Numbered from the stretch's first letter, positions 9,267-17,184 are shown. The stretch: 64,000 bases of DNA from Amycolatopsis palatopharyngis (GCF_003385185.1 NZ_PQHZ01000012.1:110144-174143); one strand, 5' to 3'. Notes: generated by a model from the letters alone, not told the origin. Numbers and translations are program-made.

Positions 9267-9731
9267 TCAGCAGGCCACGTGGGCCTGTTCGTAGTCGGTG
9301 ATGTGCGCGACCTTGCCCGCACTGGCCGACTCCGGGTCGAAGGTGTAACCGATCCACTCGGTCACGATCTTCTTCGCCAGCTCCGGCCCGATCACCCGCG
9401 CGCCGAAGGTGATCACCTGGCAGTTGTTCGACTTGACCGAGCGCTCCGCCGAATAGGAGTCGTGCGCCACCGTGGCCCTGACCCCCGGAACCTTGTTCGC
9501 CGAGATCGCCACGCCGATTCCCGTGCCGCATACGAGCACGCCCCGGTCCGCCTCTCCCCGTGCGATGGCCTCCGCGGCCGCGAGACCGAGCACAGGATAG
9601 GCGCGATCGTCCCCGGCGTCGGCGACGCCGAGGTCGGTCACCTCACTGACCCGCTCATCGGCCCGCAGCAGTTCACGCACCGCGTTCTTCAGCTCCACAC
9701 CGGCATTGTCCGCCGCCACCACAACTCGCAT
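9267..9731 (-). CDS. rpiB: RpiB/LacAB-family sugar-phosphate isomerase
   Basis: 154 residues, a complete RpiB-type isomerase. Catalytic C68 sits in VCGTGIGVAISANKV, followed by the phosphate-binding stretch SNNCQVITFGARVIG. RpiB interconverts ribose 5-phosphate and ribulose 5-phosphate. Relatives act on allose 6-phosphate, galactose 6-phosphate or, in erythritol catabolism, D-erythrulose 4-phosphate to D-erythrose 4-phosphate. The start used here makes a one-base overlap with the DhaK-DhaL stop (TGATG), so the two are translationally coupled. That pairing favours a tetrulose-phosphate or pentulose-phosphate role in this island. Opening the frame further upstream would only read the DhaL gene in another frame. 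Confidence 0.92.
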   Translation of the reverse strand: MRVVVAADNAGVELKNAVRELLRADERVSEVTDLGVADAGDDRAYPVLGLAAAEAIARGEADRGVLVCGTGIGVAISANKVPGVRATVAHDSYSAERSVKSNNCQVITFGARVIGPELAKKIVTEWIGYTFDPESASAGKVAHITDYEQAHVAC

Positions 9732-11485
9732 CAGCTTTCCCCTGCCTGTGTTCGAGACGCCGGTGTTCGAGACGCCGGTGTTCGAGACGTCAGTGCCGCA
9801 CCGACGGCAGTCACGATCAGCGCGAACGAGGTCGCGCCCGGATCGGCGTGTCCCTTGCTCCGCTCGGCGAGCCGGGCGGCCCTGCCCTTCGCGGGCACGA
9901 GGTCGGCTGTCTCGCGCGCGGCTCCCGCTGCCCGCTGCGCGGCCTCGCACCAGGCATCGGCCACAGCAGCACCGGAGATCGCCTGCTCCCTGAGCACTCT
10001 GCGGAACGGCTCGATCGCGTCGAGCATCGTCTTGTCCCCCGGCTCGGCCTTTCCCAGCTCCACGAACGCTTTCGCGGCGTTGTCCACCGCGTCAGCCACG
10101 GCCGTCGCGGTGATCTCCGCCGAATCCAGCCCCCGCAGACCCGCTCCTGTCTCGGCGAGCAGGACACCGTAGAGCGCGCCGGACGCACCTCCAGAGGCGT
10201 CGGCAAGCGCCGTGCCGGCACGCAGAAGCGCACCGGAAAGGGGCTCACCGTCCTGTTCGGCCGCACGGGCGGCGGCAACGGCGGCCCGCATACCTCGGGT
10301 GATACCGAGCCCGTGGTCACCATCGGCCGCGACCGCGTCGAGCCGGCCGAGCTCGTCCTCGGCCTCGGTGACCGCGGCCAGCGCCGCGGTGAGCACCTGA
10401 TCGGCGAGGCCCTCTCCCGCCGCGCCTTCGGCGCCGGTCAAAGTGGCATCCACAGTGGACTCCAGTTCCACGGTTTCCAGCACAGCACCGGTACTGCGGT
10501 AGCCCGGAGTGTCACAGGGCGCGGAGTACAGTTCCGCGAGTTCGTCGTCGAGCACCATGACCGACAGGGAGACCCCCGCCATGTCCAGGGAGGTGACGAA
10601 CTCACCGACCTCGGTGTGCAGCGGGTTGAGCCCGGCCGCGGCCAGCCGCTCGTGCACCCGGGTATAGGTGACGAACATTTCCTCGTACTTGGTGCGCCCC
10701 AGTCCGTTCAGCAGCACGACCACCCTGCCGTCGCTGCCGGACAGTGGCAGTTCGGGCAGCAGCCCGTCCACGAGTTCGTCCGCCAGTTCGGCCGCGTCCA
10801 GCCTGCCGACCGTACGCACCCCCGGCTCCCCGTGAATGCCGAGACCGAGTTCCATTTCCTGCTCGCCAACGCGGAACAGGGGTTCTGCCGCTCCCGGCAG
10901 CGTGCAACCGCCGAACGCGGCTCCGAAGGTGCGGGTGCTGGCATTGGCCTTCACTGCCGCGGCGTGGACGCCTGCCAGGTCGTCACCGCGCTGCGCGGCG
11001 GCTCCCGCGATCTTGAAGACCAGGAAGTCACCTGCGACACCACGCCGGTTCTCCGCGTCCTCGGCCGAACCGCTGGCGATGTCGTCGGTCACCAGAATCG
11101 TGCGGCTGTCGATGCCCTCGGCCGCCAGCCTGCGTGCGGCGAGGCCGAAGTGCAGCACGTCGCCCGCGTAGTTGCCATAGCCGAAGAGCACGCCCGCACC
11201 GCCGTCGGCGGCCTTCGCCGTCCGGTAGACCTGCTCGGCGCTGGGGCTGGTGAAGACGTCTCCGATCACCGCGCCGTCGGCCAGCCCGGGACCGACCAGA
11301 CCGGCGAAGGCCGGGTAGTGCCCGCAGCCACCACCGATGACGACAGCGACCTTGCCCTGGCGTGGCACCTGCCTGCCGATCACGCCGTACGCATCCGGCA
11401 CCTTTCGCACGGTCCGGCCGTATGCGGTGACGAACCCGTCGAGCCAGTCACGCTTGAAGGTCTGCGCGGTTCCGAGGACCGTCAT
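9731..11485 (-). CDS. DhaK-DhaL fusion kinase (dihydroxyacetone/tetrulose kinase family)
   Basis: 584 residues. The N-terminal DhaK domain (about 1-330) has GGGCGHYPAFAGLVGPG and H218 (GIHGEPG), the histidine that binds the ketose carbonyl as a hemiaminal. The C-terminal DhaL domain (about 375-565) binds ATP-Mg; VAADGDHGLGI is its acidic cluster. ATP-dependent fused enzymes phosphorylate dihydroxyacetone. Close relatives in Mycobacterium smegmatis phosphorylate D- or L-erythrulose during threitol and erythritol growth. GCGHYPAF in place of the usual GSGHEP resembles the erythrulose-kinase branch as I recall it, a tentative point. Its start overlaps the HAD gene stop (ATGA) and its stop overlaps rpiB. 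The last 15 residues carry a short (S/T)RTPA repeat. Confidence 0.88.
   Translation of the reverse strand: MTVLGTAQTFKRDWLDGFVTAYGRTVRKVPDAYGVIGRQVPRQGKVAVVIGGGCGHYPAFAGLVGPGLADGAVIGDVFTSPSAEQVYRTAKAADGGAGVLFGYGNYAGDVLHFGLAARRLAAEGIDSRTILVTDDIASGSAEDAENRRGVAGDFLVFKIAGAAAQRGDDLAGVHAAAVKANASTRTFGAAFGGCTLPGAAEPLFRVGEQEMELGLGIHGEPGVRTVGRLDAAELADELVDGLLPELPLSGSDGRVVVLLNGLGRTKYEEMFVTYTRVHERLAAAGLNPLHTEVGEFVTSLDMAGVSLSVMVLDDELAELYSAPCDTPGYRSTGAVLETVELESTVDATLTGAEGAAGEGLADQVLTAALAAVTEAEDELGRLDAVAADGDHGLGITRGMRAAVAAARAAEQDGEPLSGALLRAGTALADASGGASGALYGVLLAETGAGLRGLDSAEITATAVADAVDNAAKAFVELGKAEPGDKTMLDAIEPFRRVLREQAISGAAVADAWCEAAQRAAGAARETADLVPAKGRAARLAERSKGHADPGATSFALIVTAVGAALTSRTPASRTPASRTQAGES
9750..9794 (-). 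repeat. Three 15-bp tandem units at the 3' end of the DhaK-DhaL gene
   Basis: Units of GTTCGAGACGCCGGT at 9750, 9765 and 9780, the third diverged. They lie in frame and encode the SRTPA repeats at the C-terminus, outside the folded DhaL domain. Confidence 0.8.
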
Positions 11486-12177
11486 GGCATGCCTCCCGCA
11501 TCGGTGGCGACGAGCTCACCCGCCAGGTATGCGAGCAGTGTCCGGCGCACCTCGTCGTTGTCCCGCGCCACGACGCTGGCCAGTTCGAGCGCGTCGGGCT
11601 TCGGCGGATAGGTCGGATTGGGCAGCGCGACCACGGTGAGACCCGCGGCGGCAGCGGCGCGAATGCCGTTGCTGGAATCCTCGACTCCGAGGCAGTCGGC
11701 CCCACGCAGCCCGAGCCGCGAGGCCGCCTCGGCGTAGACGTCCGGACTCGGCTTGCCGCGCGCCACCTCCGCGCTGGAGACGGTCGCGGTGAACTCCCGC
11801 TCGAGATCGTGCGTGTGCAGAATCGCGTCGATCACACGGCGAGCCGCCGAGGAGGCCATCGCGATCGGAACGCGTGCACTGACCTCGCGCACCATCGCGT
11901 CGGCGCCCGGCAGCAGCGGGGCCTGACCGGCCTCGATCGCGGCGATCATGCCGTCGACCACCGCGTCTTCGACCTCGACCGGCGTCTCCGGAGTCCCGCT
12001 TCGCTCGGCGAGATAGGCCGCCCACTCGGGGGCGCTCATGCCCTGCACCGTGGCGGTGTCACTGTCCGTCCACTCGACCTGGTGCCGCGCTGCGTACGCG
12101 ACCCAGTTCTCCTCCCAGAGGTGCTCGCTGTCGACAAGAACCCCGTCCATGTCGAAGACCACCGCGGCGAGTGCCAT
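11482..12177 (-). CDS. HAD-superfamily phosphatase (beta-phosphoglucomutase-like)
   Basis: 231 residues. HAD motif I is FDMDGVLVDSE with nucleophile D9 and D11. Motif II is MASSAARRVI near residue 118, and motif III-IV is GKPSPDVYAEAA with the acidic LGVEDSSNGIRAA near 165. The alpha-helical cap at residues 15-90 marks the beta-phosphoglucomutase/phosphatase subgroup. It could dephosphorylate a sugar or polyol phosphate, or isomerise one. It is the first gene of the operon. The ATG at 12177 has AAGGGG 8 bases upstream, better than the GTG 18 bases earlier. The promoter and operator sit directly in front (12204-12236). The stop overlaps the kinase start by 4 bases. Confidence 0.88.
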   Translation of the reverse strand: MALAAVVFDMDGVLVDSEHLWEENWVAYAARHQVEWTDSDTATVQGMSAPEWAAYLAERSGTPETPVEVEDAVVDGMIAAIEAGQAPLLPGADAMVREVSARVPIAMASSAARRVIDAILHTHDLEREFTATVSSAEVARGKPSPDVYAEAASRLGLRGADCLGVEDSSNGIRAAAAAGLTVVALPNPTYPPKPDALELASVVARDNDEVRRTLLAYLAGELVATDAGGMP

Positions 12178-12203
12178 GGAAACAACCCCTTTCACATGTT
12201 CGA

Positions 12204-12236
12204 TGTTAAATTAACACTCTAGACGCGATCTGTCAC
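12204..12236 (-). promoter_or_regulatory. Operon promoter with overlapping DeoR-type operator
   Basis: Reading on the minus strand, GTGACA (12236-12231) lies 17 bases before TAATTT (12213-12208), a good -35/-10 pair. The -10 is embedded in the perfect inverted repeat TGTTAAATTAACA (12204-12216). The same motif precedes the second FGGY kinase, and a related double site precedes the MFS gene, so repressor binding here should block RNA polymerase. Site role is inferred from position and recurrence. Confidence 0.75.
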
Positions 12237-12277
12237 CATCATGTGGCGCGGTACGAATCGACGAGACTGGAGACCTG

Positions 12278-12907
12278 ATGCCGACCCGACTGCTCCTGGC
12301 CAGGCACGGCCAGACCGAATGGCATGCCGAGAACCGGTATGCCGGAACCAGCGAGGTCGAGCTGACGCGGACCGGGCTGGCGCAGGCGGATGCGCTGGCC
12401 GAATTCGTCCGAGGACTGGACGCGGCGCACAGACCCACCGCCCTGTACTGCTCACCGCAGGGCCGCGCACGGGCAACGGCACAGCCCGCGGCCGCGGCAC
12501 TCGGCCTGTCCCCCCGAATCTCCGCGGAACTGCGCGAGGTGCATTTCGGGGTCGCGGAGGGCCGGACTCTCAATGAGGTGCGCGCGCAGGAGCCGGAACT
12601 GGTGGCCCGTTTCCGCGCCGACCCGGTGCACGGCGCCTTTCCTGGTTCGGAGCCACCTGCGGATGCGGCAGAGCGGGGCGCCAAGGCGCTGCGGGTGATC
12701 GCGGCCGAGGCGGGCGACGACGTTGTGCTGGTCGTCGCGCACAACACCCTGCTCCGGCTGTCGCTGTGCCTGCTGCTGGGCATTCCGCTTTCGACCTACC
12801 GCACGGTGTTCCCGCAGCTGGGTAACTGCGCGCTCACCGAGATCGGCATCGACGGCGACCGGACCGCCCTGCGACGGTTCAACCTGCCGGTCGACGGCGG
12901 TCTTTGA
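12278..12907 (+). CDS. Histidine-phosphatase family protein (phosphoglycerate-mutase-like)
   Basis: 209 residues. The catalytic motif LLARHGQTEWH is at residues 6-16, with His as phosphate acceptor. The second-half histidine is in VVAHNTLLRL near 155, and a Glu sits in the EVHFGVAEG segment near 90. Family members include cofactor-dependent phosphoglycerate mutases, alpha-ribazole phosphatases and broad sugar phosphatases. The gene is divergent from the HAD-led operon across a 100-base operator region and is followed 46 bases later by the DeoR-type regulator gene. A role in removing phosphate from a pathway intermediate is plausible, not shown. GGAGA lies 5 bases before the ATG. Confidence 0.85.
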   Translation: MPTRLLLARHGQTEWHAENRYAGTSEVELTRTGLAQADALAEFVRGLDAAHRPTALYCSPQGRARATAQPAAAALGLSPRISAELREVHFGVAEGRTLNEVRAQEPELVARFRADPVHGAFPGSEPPADAAERGAKALRVIAAEAGDDVVLVVAHNTLLRLSLCLLLGIPLSTYRTVFPQLGNCALTEIGIDGDRTALRRFNLPVDGGL

Positions 12908-12953
12908 CGGTCGTGGTCGCGCGGCGCGAAACAAGCTCTGAGATATTGACCGG

Positions 12954-13745
12954 ATGAGCAGCGAGACGTCGAGCGGCGGCAGTGCACGCTCTCGGAGCAT
13001 TCGGCAGCAGCGCATCACCGATTACGTCGTGGAGAAGGGGTCCGCATCGGCGGCCGAACTCGCGGAGCTGACCGGGGTGAGCGTGATGACCGTGCACCGC
13101 GACCTCGACGAGCTGGCCCGGCGCGGTCTGCTGCGCAAGTTCCGCGGCGGGGTCTCGGCCCAGCCGTCGACAGTGTTCGAGAGCAACGCGGAGTACCGGC
13201 TCGGCGCGCACGTCGAAGCGAAGGCCGCGATCGCCCGCCAGGCGTTGACGTACGTCGAACCGGGCATGTCGATCCTGCTGGACGACTCGACCAGCGCATT
13301 GGCGCTGGCCAAGCTGCTGCCCGAGGTGGCGCCGCTGACCGTGGCCACGAACTACCTCCGCACCATCGACGTGCTGAAGAACGTCGAGGACATCCGGCTG
13401 ATCTGCATCGGCGGGGACTACTCCAGCACGCACGACTCCTTCCTCGGCATGCCCTGCCTGGAGGCGGTGGAGCGAATCACCGTGGACGCCACCTTCGTCT
13501 CGACGTCGTCGATGAACGGCGAGATGACCTTCCACCAGGAACCGGAAATCGTCATGGTCAAGCGGGTCATGCTGGCCAGCGCCGAGACCAAGGTGCTGCT
13601 GATGGACTCGAGCAAGATGCCGCGATCGGCGCTGCACCGGCTCGCTCCCGTGTCCGACTACGACCGGCTGATCGTGGACTCCGGCGTACCTGGTCAGCTG
13701 CTCGAGGAGCTGCGCAGCCGTACCGCGGTCGACGTGGCGCGCTGA
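12954..13745 (+). CDS. DeoR/GlpR-family transcriptional regulator of the catabolic island
   Basis: 263 residues. The N-terminal winged helix-turn-helix (about 18-75) reads ITDYVVEKGSASAAELAEL, then TVHRDLDELARRGLLRKFRGG. The C-terminal DeoR sensor domain contains ILLDDSTSALALAKLL near 105 and a GGDYSSTHDSFLG segment near 158. The effector of such proteins is usually a phosphorylated sugar. Its genes and targets are contiguous: HAD operon to the left, kinase and transporter to the right. All three targets carry the GTTAAA(T/C)TAAC operator, so it is the obvious repressor. No Shine-Dalgarno precedes the ATG. A -10-like GAGATATTG ends 6 bases upstream, so the transcript may be nearly leaderless. 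I saw no operator copy in front of the regulator itself. Confidence 0.9.
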   Translation: MSSETSSGGSARSRSIRQQRITDYVVEKGSASAAELAELTGVSVMTVHRDLDELARRGLLRKFRGGVSAQPSTVFESNAEYRLGAHVEAKAAIARQALTYVEPGMSILLDDSTSALALAKLLPEVAPLTVATNYLRTIDVLKNVEDIRLICIGGDYSSTHDSFLGMPCLEAVERITVDATFVSTSSMNGEMTFHQEPEIVMVKRVMLASAETKVLLMDSSKMPRSALHRLAPVSDYDRLIVDSGVPGQLLEELRSRTAVDVAR

Positions 13746-13784
13746 GATTCCCGTCGCGCGCATTCCCAATATCTCATCAAGTGC

Positions 13785-13797
13785 GTTAAATTAACAC
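13785..13797 (+). promoter_or_regulatory. DeoR-type operator before the second FGGY kinase
   Basis: GTTAAATTAAC (13785-13795) matches the operon operator at 12204 for 11 consecutive bases. Both continue with ACT after the shared C. It ends 3 bases before an ATG at 13800 and 38 before the preferred start. TTAAAT inside it could serve as a -10. Confidence 0.75.
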
Positions 13798-13835
13798 TCA
13801 TGATGATTATTTGGGCGCGCGCACCTGGCGGCGCC

Positions 13836-15296
13836 ATGAGTGGACCGGTGACCATCGGGGTCGACGTCGCGACCGCGGGCGTGCGCGCGGTCGCCCTGGA
13901 CGTGCCCACCCGTTCTGTACTGGCCTCGGCCTCGTACGACCTACCTGCTCCCGTGCGTGCCGAGCCCGGTCACAGCGAGGCTGACGCCGGCGTGTGGTGG
14001 CCGAGTGTCGAGGCCGCTCTCGCCGAGGTCACCGCCCGGCTGCCGCATCGCGGCGCGGAGGTACGGGCGGTGTCGGTTGCCGCGACGTCAGGCACGGTCG
14101 TAGCGGTGGATGCCGCGGAACGGCCCGTTTCACCAGCGTTGATGTACGACGACCGCCGAGGTGCGCCGTACAACGCGAAGGCGGCCGCGCTGGGCGCGGA
14201 CCGCTGGGCCCGTCTCGGCCTCGCGCCATCGGCGACGGCCGCGCTCGGCCGGATCGCCTGGTTGCGCGACAACATTCCCGCCGCGGTGGCGGTCCGGCAC
14301 ACCCCTGAGCTGATCGGCGCACGCCTGACCGGGCATCCGGTGGCCACGGATTCCTCGCACGCACTCAAGAGCGGCTACGACGCGCTGGCCGGACAGTGGC
14401 CGGCCGAGGTCTTCGACGCGCTCGGCGTCTCCACGGACTTTCTGCCCGGCGTGGTGGCACCGACGTCCGTACTCGGCGAGGTGTGCCGCGCTGCCGCCGA
14501 GACGACGGGATTGCCTCCAGGCTGCCTTGTGGTAGCGGGAATGACCGACGGATGCGCGGGGCAACTCGCCGCGGGCGCCTGCGAACCGGGTCAGTTCGTC
14601 GGCATTCTCGGCACCACCTATGTCCTCAAAGGAGTCAGCACCGATCTGGTCGCCGACCACACCGAGGCGATGTACAGCCATCGGCATCCCCAGGGCTGGT
14701 GGCTGCCGGGAGGCGCGGCGAACACCGGCGGCGAGGCACTGGCCGATACGACCGATCTGGCCGCGCTCGACGCCGCGGCGGCGGAACTGGGTCCGGCAAG
14801 GACTGTGGCTTACCCCCTGCGCAGGCAGGGCGAACGGTTCCCCTTCGTCTCGGCAGCGGCTCGCGGTTTCCGTCTCGGGGAGGCGGACAGCCCCGCCGAG
14901 GCACATCGTGCGCGGCTGGAAGGCGTCGCGTTCGTGGAACGCCTGGCACTGGATCACGTGCGCAGGCTCGGCCTCGAGGTGACGGCGCCGCTGTTCACCG
15001 CCGGTGGCGGCAGCCGTAGTCCACTGTGGAACCGGATCAGGGCGACCGTGACCGGATTGAGCCTGCGGGTGAGCGAGAGCGCTGAGACCGGCTACGGTGC
15101 CGCGCTGCTCGCCGCGGCCACGCTGCTGTCCGGCGGTCTGAGCGAGGCGTGCCGCGACCTTCCGGGATCGACCAGCCTGGTCGACCCGGAACCGGCCGAA
15201 CTGGACGCGCTGACCGGCTCCTACCGCCGCTTCTGCACGGAACTGCACAACCGGGGCTGGATCGACGACGAGTTGCTGACCACCGCGGTTCGATGA
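13836..15296 (+). CDS. FGGY-family carbohydrate kinase (second)
   Basis: 486 residues. The first phosphate motif is IGVDVATAGVRAVALD. A middle region has YDDRRGAPYNAKAA, and the C-terminal lobe has FTAGGGSRSPLWNRIRATVTG. The Asp and Gly contacts expected for ATP and the sugar are intact, so it should be active. Its divergence from the kinase at 6.7 kb suggests a different substrate or step. Start choice: ATG 13836 puts the first strand at residue 6. ATG 13800 would add 12 residues and fits leaderless transcription from the operator-overlapping promoter; neither has a Shine-Dalgarno. It converges with the MFS gene across a 20-bp-stem hairpin. Confidence 0.87.
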   Translation: MSGPVTIGVDVATAGVRAVALDVPTRSVLASASYDLPAPVRAEPGHSEADAGVWWPSVEAALAEVTARLPHRGAEVRAVSVAATSGTVVAVDAAERPVSPALMYDDRRGAPYNAKAAALGADRWARLGLAPSATAALGRIAWLRDNIPAAVAVRHTPELIGARLTGHPVATDSSHALKSGYDALAGQWPAEVFDALGVSTDFLPGVVAPTSVLGEVCRAAAETTGLPPGCLVVAGMTDGCAGQLAAGACEPGQFVGILGTTYVLKGVSTDLVADHTEAMYSHRHPQGWWLPGGAANTGGEALADTTDLAALDAAAAELGPARTVAYPLRRQGERFPFVSAAARGFRLGEADSPAEAHRARLEGVAFVERLALDHVRRLGLEVTAPLFTAGGGSRSPLWNRIRATVTGLSLRVSESAETGYGAALLAAATLLSGGLSEACRDLPGSTSLVDPEPAELDALTGSYRRFCTELHNRGWIDDELLTTAVR

Positions 15297-15300
15297 CGCG

Positions 15301-15345
15301 GTGAAGGCACCTTGTCCGCGGCGAACGCGGACAAGGTGCCTTCAC
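15301..15345. terminator. Long hairpin between converging kinase and transporter genes
   Basis: Two perfect 20-base arms (15301-15320 and 15326-15345, beginning GTGAAGGCACC and ending GGTGCCTTCAC) with a GCGAA loop. It sits 5 bases after the kinase stop and 17 from the transporter stop, so it can end both transcripts. No T-run on either side. Confidence 0.75.
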
Positions 15346-15361
15346 CTGGCACTCCCGTGGG

Positions 15362-16774
15362 TCAGGCCGGGGCGACCGCCGGGGTTTCGGCCGCCTGTGC
15401 ACGCGCCAGACGCGCCTTCTTCTTCTCGTGTGGGTCGCTGCCGTCCTTCAGCCTGGTCGACAGCACCGCGACGAGCACGTACAGCGCGCCGAACGTGATC
15501 GCGACACCACCGCCGCCGAACAACGGGTAGAACAGCGTCACCATGAAGGGGCCGACGAACGCGGCGCCACCGGCACCGAAGTTGAGCACGGCCAGCGCCG
15601 CACCCTTGTCCTTTGTGGGCACCATCGACGGCATCAGTGCCGAGAGCGGCACGAAACCGGCGAGCAACACGCCGTAGAGCACGCCGAACGCCGCGGCCGC
15701 GGAGAACGTGCCCGCCGCCATCGCGCCGAAGTACCAGAGCGGCGCGGCGACCGCACAGCCGAGGCAGCCGAACCAGGTCACGGTCCTGCGCCAGCCGAAG
15801 AAGTCACCGAAGACGCCGAAGAACAGGTTGGCCGCGATGTTCGCGCCATAGGCGATGGCACTGAGCGAGGAGACCTCCGCGGCACTGAGGAAGCCGCCGT
15901 CAGTGGCCTCCACCCCGAAGGTGAACGGGAACATCGCGAAGAAGCCGTACTGCGGCGCGGTGTTCACGATCCTGACCAGCCCACCGGCGAGCACCCTGCG
16001 GTCGCGCCAGAGGATGTCGACTCCCTCGAAGAGCCGCTTGAGGCTGGTGGGGTTCTCCACGGTTTCGTCGGCGATCGGCTTGCTACCGCTGGGTTCCCGG
16101 ACGAAGAAGCAGCCGATCACCGAGCCGATGGCGACCAGTACCAGGGAGAGCACCAAAGTCCCGTAGAGGGACATGCCGAACGGCCCGATGGCCAGTGCCG
16201 CGACCGCGGCGCCCAACGTCGGCAGACCGCCGGTGAAAGCGAACCAGAACCAGCCCGCGACCGAACCCCGCATCCGCTCCGGACTGGCGATCTGGGCCCA
16301 GACAAGGAAAGCGAAGGCGAAGAGCGGGTAGGCGAACCCGCGGATGGCGTACGTCGTGATGATGAACGCCGAGTTCTGCGTGGGGATCGCGATGAAGAGG
16401 AAGATGATTTCGAAGGCGATCCACCAGCCGGCACCGAGCCACATCACCCTGCGCGGCCCCCAGATCGCGGACAGCGTGCCGGAGAACCACGCCGCGACCA
16501 TGACGGCGACGCCGTAGGCGGTCACCGTGGCGAACGAGGCCTGGGCACCGGGCAGGCCTCCGCCGTCCGGTTGCTGCAGATAGTCCGAAAGATACGTGAT
16601 CTCGACGCCGTCACCGATCATGAAGATCAGGACCGCGACGAAACCCCAGACCAACGGCCGGGGAATGCCGATGCGCTCGATACCGGTGAGTGGCCGGTCA
16701 TCTGGTTCCGGCGCTGCGGCACCCTCCGGGGCGCCCGTGCCGGAACCGCGGTCGGTAGGTGGGGACTGGGACAT
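15362..16774 (-). CDS. MFS transporter, probably for a polyol or sugar
   Basis: 470 residues with 12 predicted membrane segments after a soluble Pro/Gly-rich N-terminus of about 40 residues. The loop 2-3 motif appears as SAIWGPRRVMW. The central loop (about 235-265, ending near NPTSLKRLFEG) separates the two six-helix halves. The general look, including FMIGDGVEITYLSDYLQ at the start of helix 1, resembles the RbtT/DalT/CsbX polyol-porter group as I recall it; this is a tentative subfamily call. ATG 16774 has GGAGG 5 bases upstream. A double operator about 130 bases upstream places it under the island regulator. It is presumably the uptake route for the pathway substrate. Confidence 0.82.
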   Translation of the reverse strand: MSQSPPTDRGSGTGAPEGAAAPEPDDRPLTGIERIGIPRPLVWGFVAVLIFMIGDGVEITYLSDYLQQPDGGGLPGAQASFATVTAYGVAVMVAAWFSGTLSAIWGPRRVMWLGAGWWIAFEIIFLFIAIPTQNSAFIITTYAIRGFAYPLFAFAFLVWAQIASPERMRGSVAGWFWFAFTGGLPTLGAAVAALAIGPFGMSLYGTLVLSLVLVAIGSVIGCFFVREPSGSKPIADETVENPTSLKRLFEGVDILWRDRRVLAGGLVRIVNTAPQYGFFAMFPFTFGVEATDGGFLSAAEVSSLSAIAYGANIAANLFFGVFGDFFGWRRTVTWFGCLGCAVAAPLWYFGAMAAGTFSAAAAFGVLYGVLLAGFVPLSALMPSMVPTKDKGAALAVLNFGAGGAAFVGPFMVTLFYPLFGGGGVAITFGALYVLVAVLSTRLKDGSDPHEKKKARLARAQAAETPAVAPA

Positions 16775-16901
16775 GCTGACCTCCAGAACGAACAGCATCA
16801 GGCGGCGACCGCGACGTACGACTCGGGCCGGCGCCTGGCACTGGAGGCACGTCGCTGTGTTGGCGGGATGTTTCCCTACCATCAGCCCGTATCATGCAAT
16901 A

Positions 16902-16934
16902 TGTTAAACTAACACGCAAGATGTTAGTTTAACC
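16902..16934 (-). promoter_or_regulatory. Double DeoR-type operator upstream of the MFS gene
   Basis: GTTAAACTAACA (16903-16914) and its exact reverse complement TGTTAGTTTAAC (16922-16933) form 12-bp arms around a 7-base spacer. Each half is itself a TGTTA-TAACA type palindrome. It is related to the GTTAAATTAAC sites at 12205 and 13785 (one changed base). Confidence 0.75.
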
Positions 16935-16967
16935 TCGTTCTAGATCGTTGCCGCTCGTCAACGAGGC

Positions 16968-16993
16968 ATCGCACTTTCCCGGGAAAGTGCGAT
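16968..16993. repeat. Dispersed palindrome, copy 3
   Basis: Perfect 26-bp palindrome identical to copy 1 (9194-9219). It is followed after 17 bases by copy 4. The spacer ends GCAAGTA where the first pair has GCAACTA. Confidence 0.9.
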
Positions 16994-17011
16994 CTTTGCG
17001 CGCGCAAGTAC

Positions 17012-17033
17012 CGCGCTTTCCCGGGAAAGTGCG
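17012..17033. repeat. Dispersed palindrome, copy 4 (asymmetric arm type)
   Basis: Core CTTTCCCGGGAAAG with left arm CGCG and right arm TGCG, giving the same single G-T mismatch as copies 2 and 5. It completes a composite unit with copy 3. Confidence 0.85.
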
Positions 17034-17075
17034 ACACCTGGCCCGGCCCCGCCCAGCTCACGCGGCACCCCTACC

Positions 17076-17097
17076 CGCGCTTTCCCGGGAAAGTGCG
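17076..17097. repeat. Dispersed palindrome, copy 5 (asymmetric arm type)
   Basis: Third copy in this cluster, same arm type as copy 4. It lies directly beyond the terminator hairpin of the coiled-coil gene, so any read-through transcript would contain it. Confidence 0.85.
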
Positions 17098-17161
17098 AAA
17101 AGGGGCCGCTCGCGAGCCTGTCGCGGCGCCGGAGCACCGGGACGGTTCGCGAGCGGCCCCT
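17098..17161 (-). terminator. Rho-independent-type terminator of the coiled-coil gene
   Basis: Arms AGGGGCCGCTCGCGA (17101-17115) and TCGCGAGCGGCCCCT (17147-17161) are perfectly complementary. On the minus strand the stem is followed by a short T-run (17100-17098), and the hairpin lies 23 bases after the stop at 17185. Confidence 0.75.
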
Positions 17162-17184
17162 GTGGACGGCTCGGGTCTGTTGGG

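Noticed and set aside
7632..10172. Very long plus-strand open frame (over 800 codons) opposite the catabolic operon
   Set aside because: It lies antisense to three recognisable genes with intact active sites, has no homology of its own, and is the expected by-product of strong third-position GC bias.
12940..13775. TGAGATATTG at 12939-12948 and its reverse complement at 13766-13775 flanking the DeoR gene
   Set aside because: Possibly a second binding site or just a -10 element; ten bases occurring twice is too weak to claim a function.
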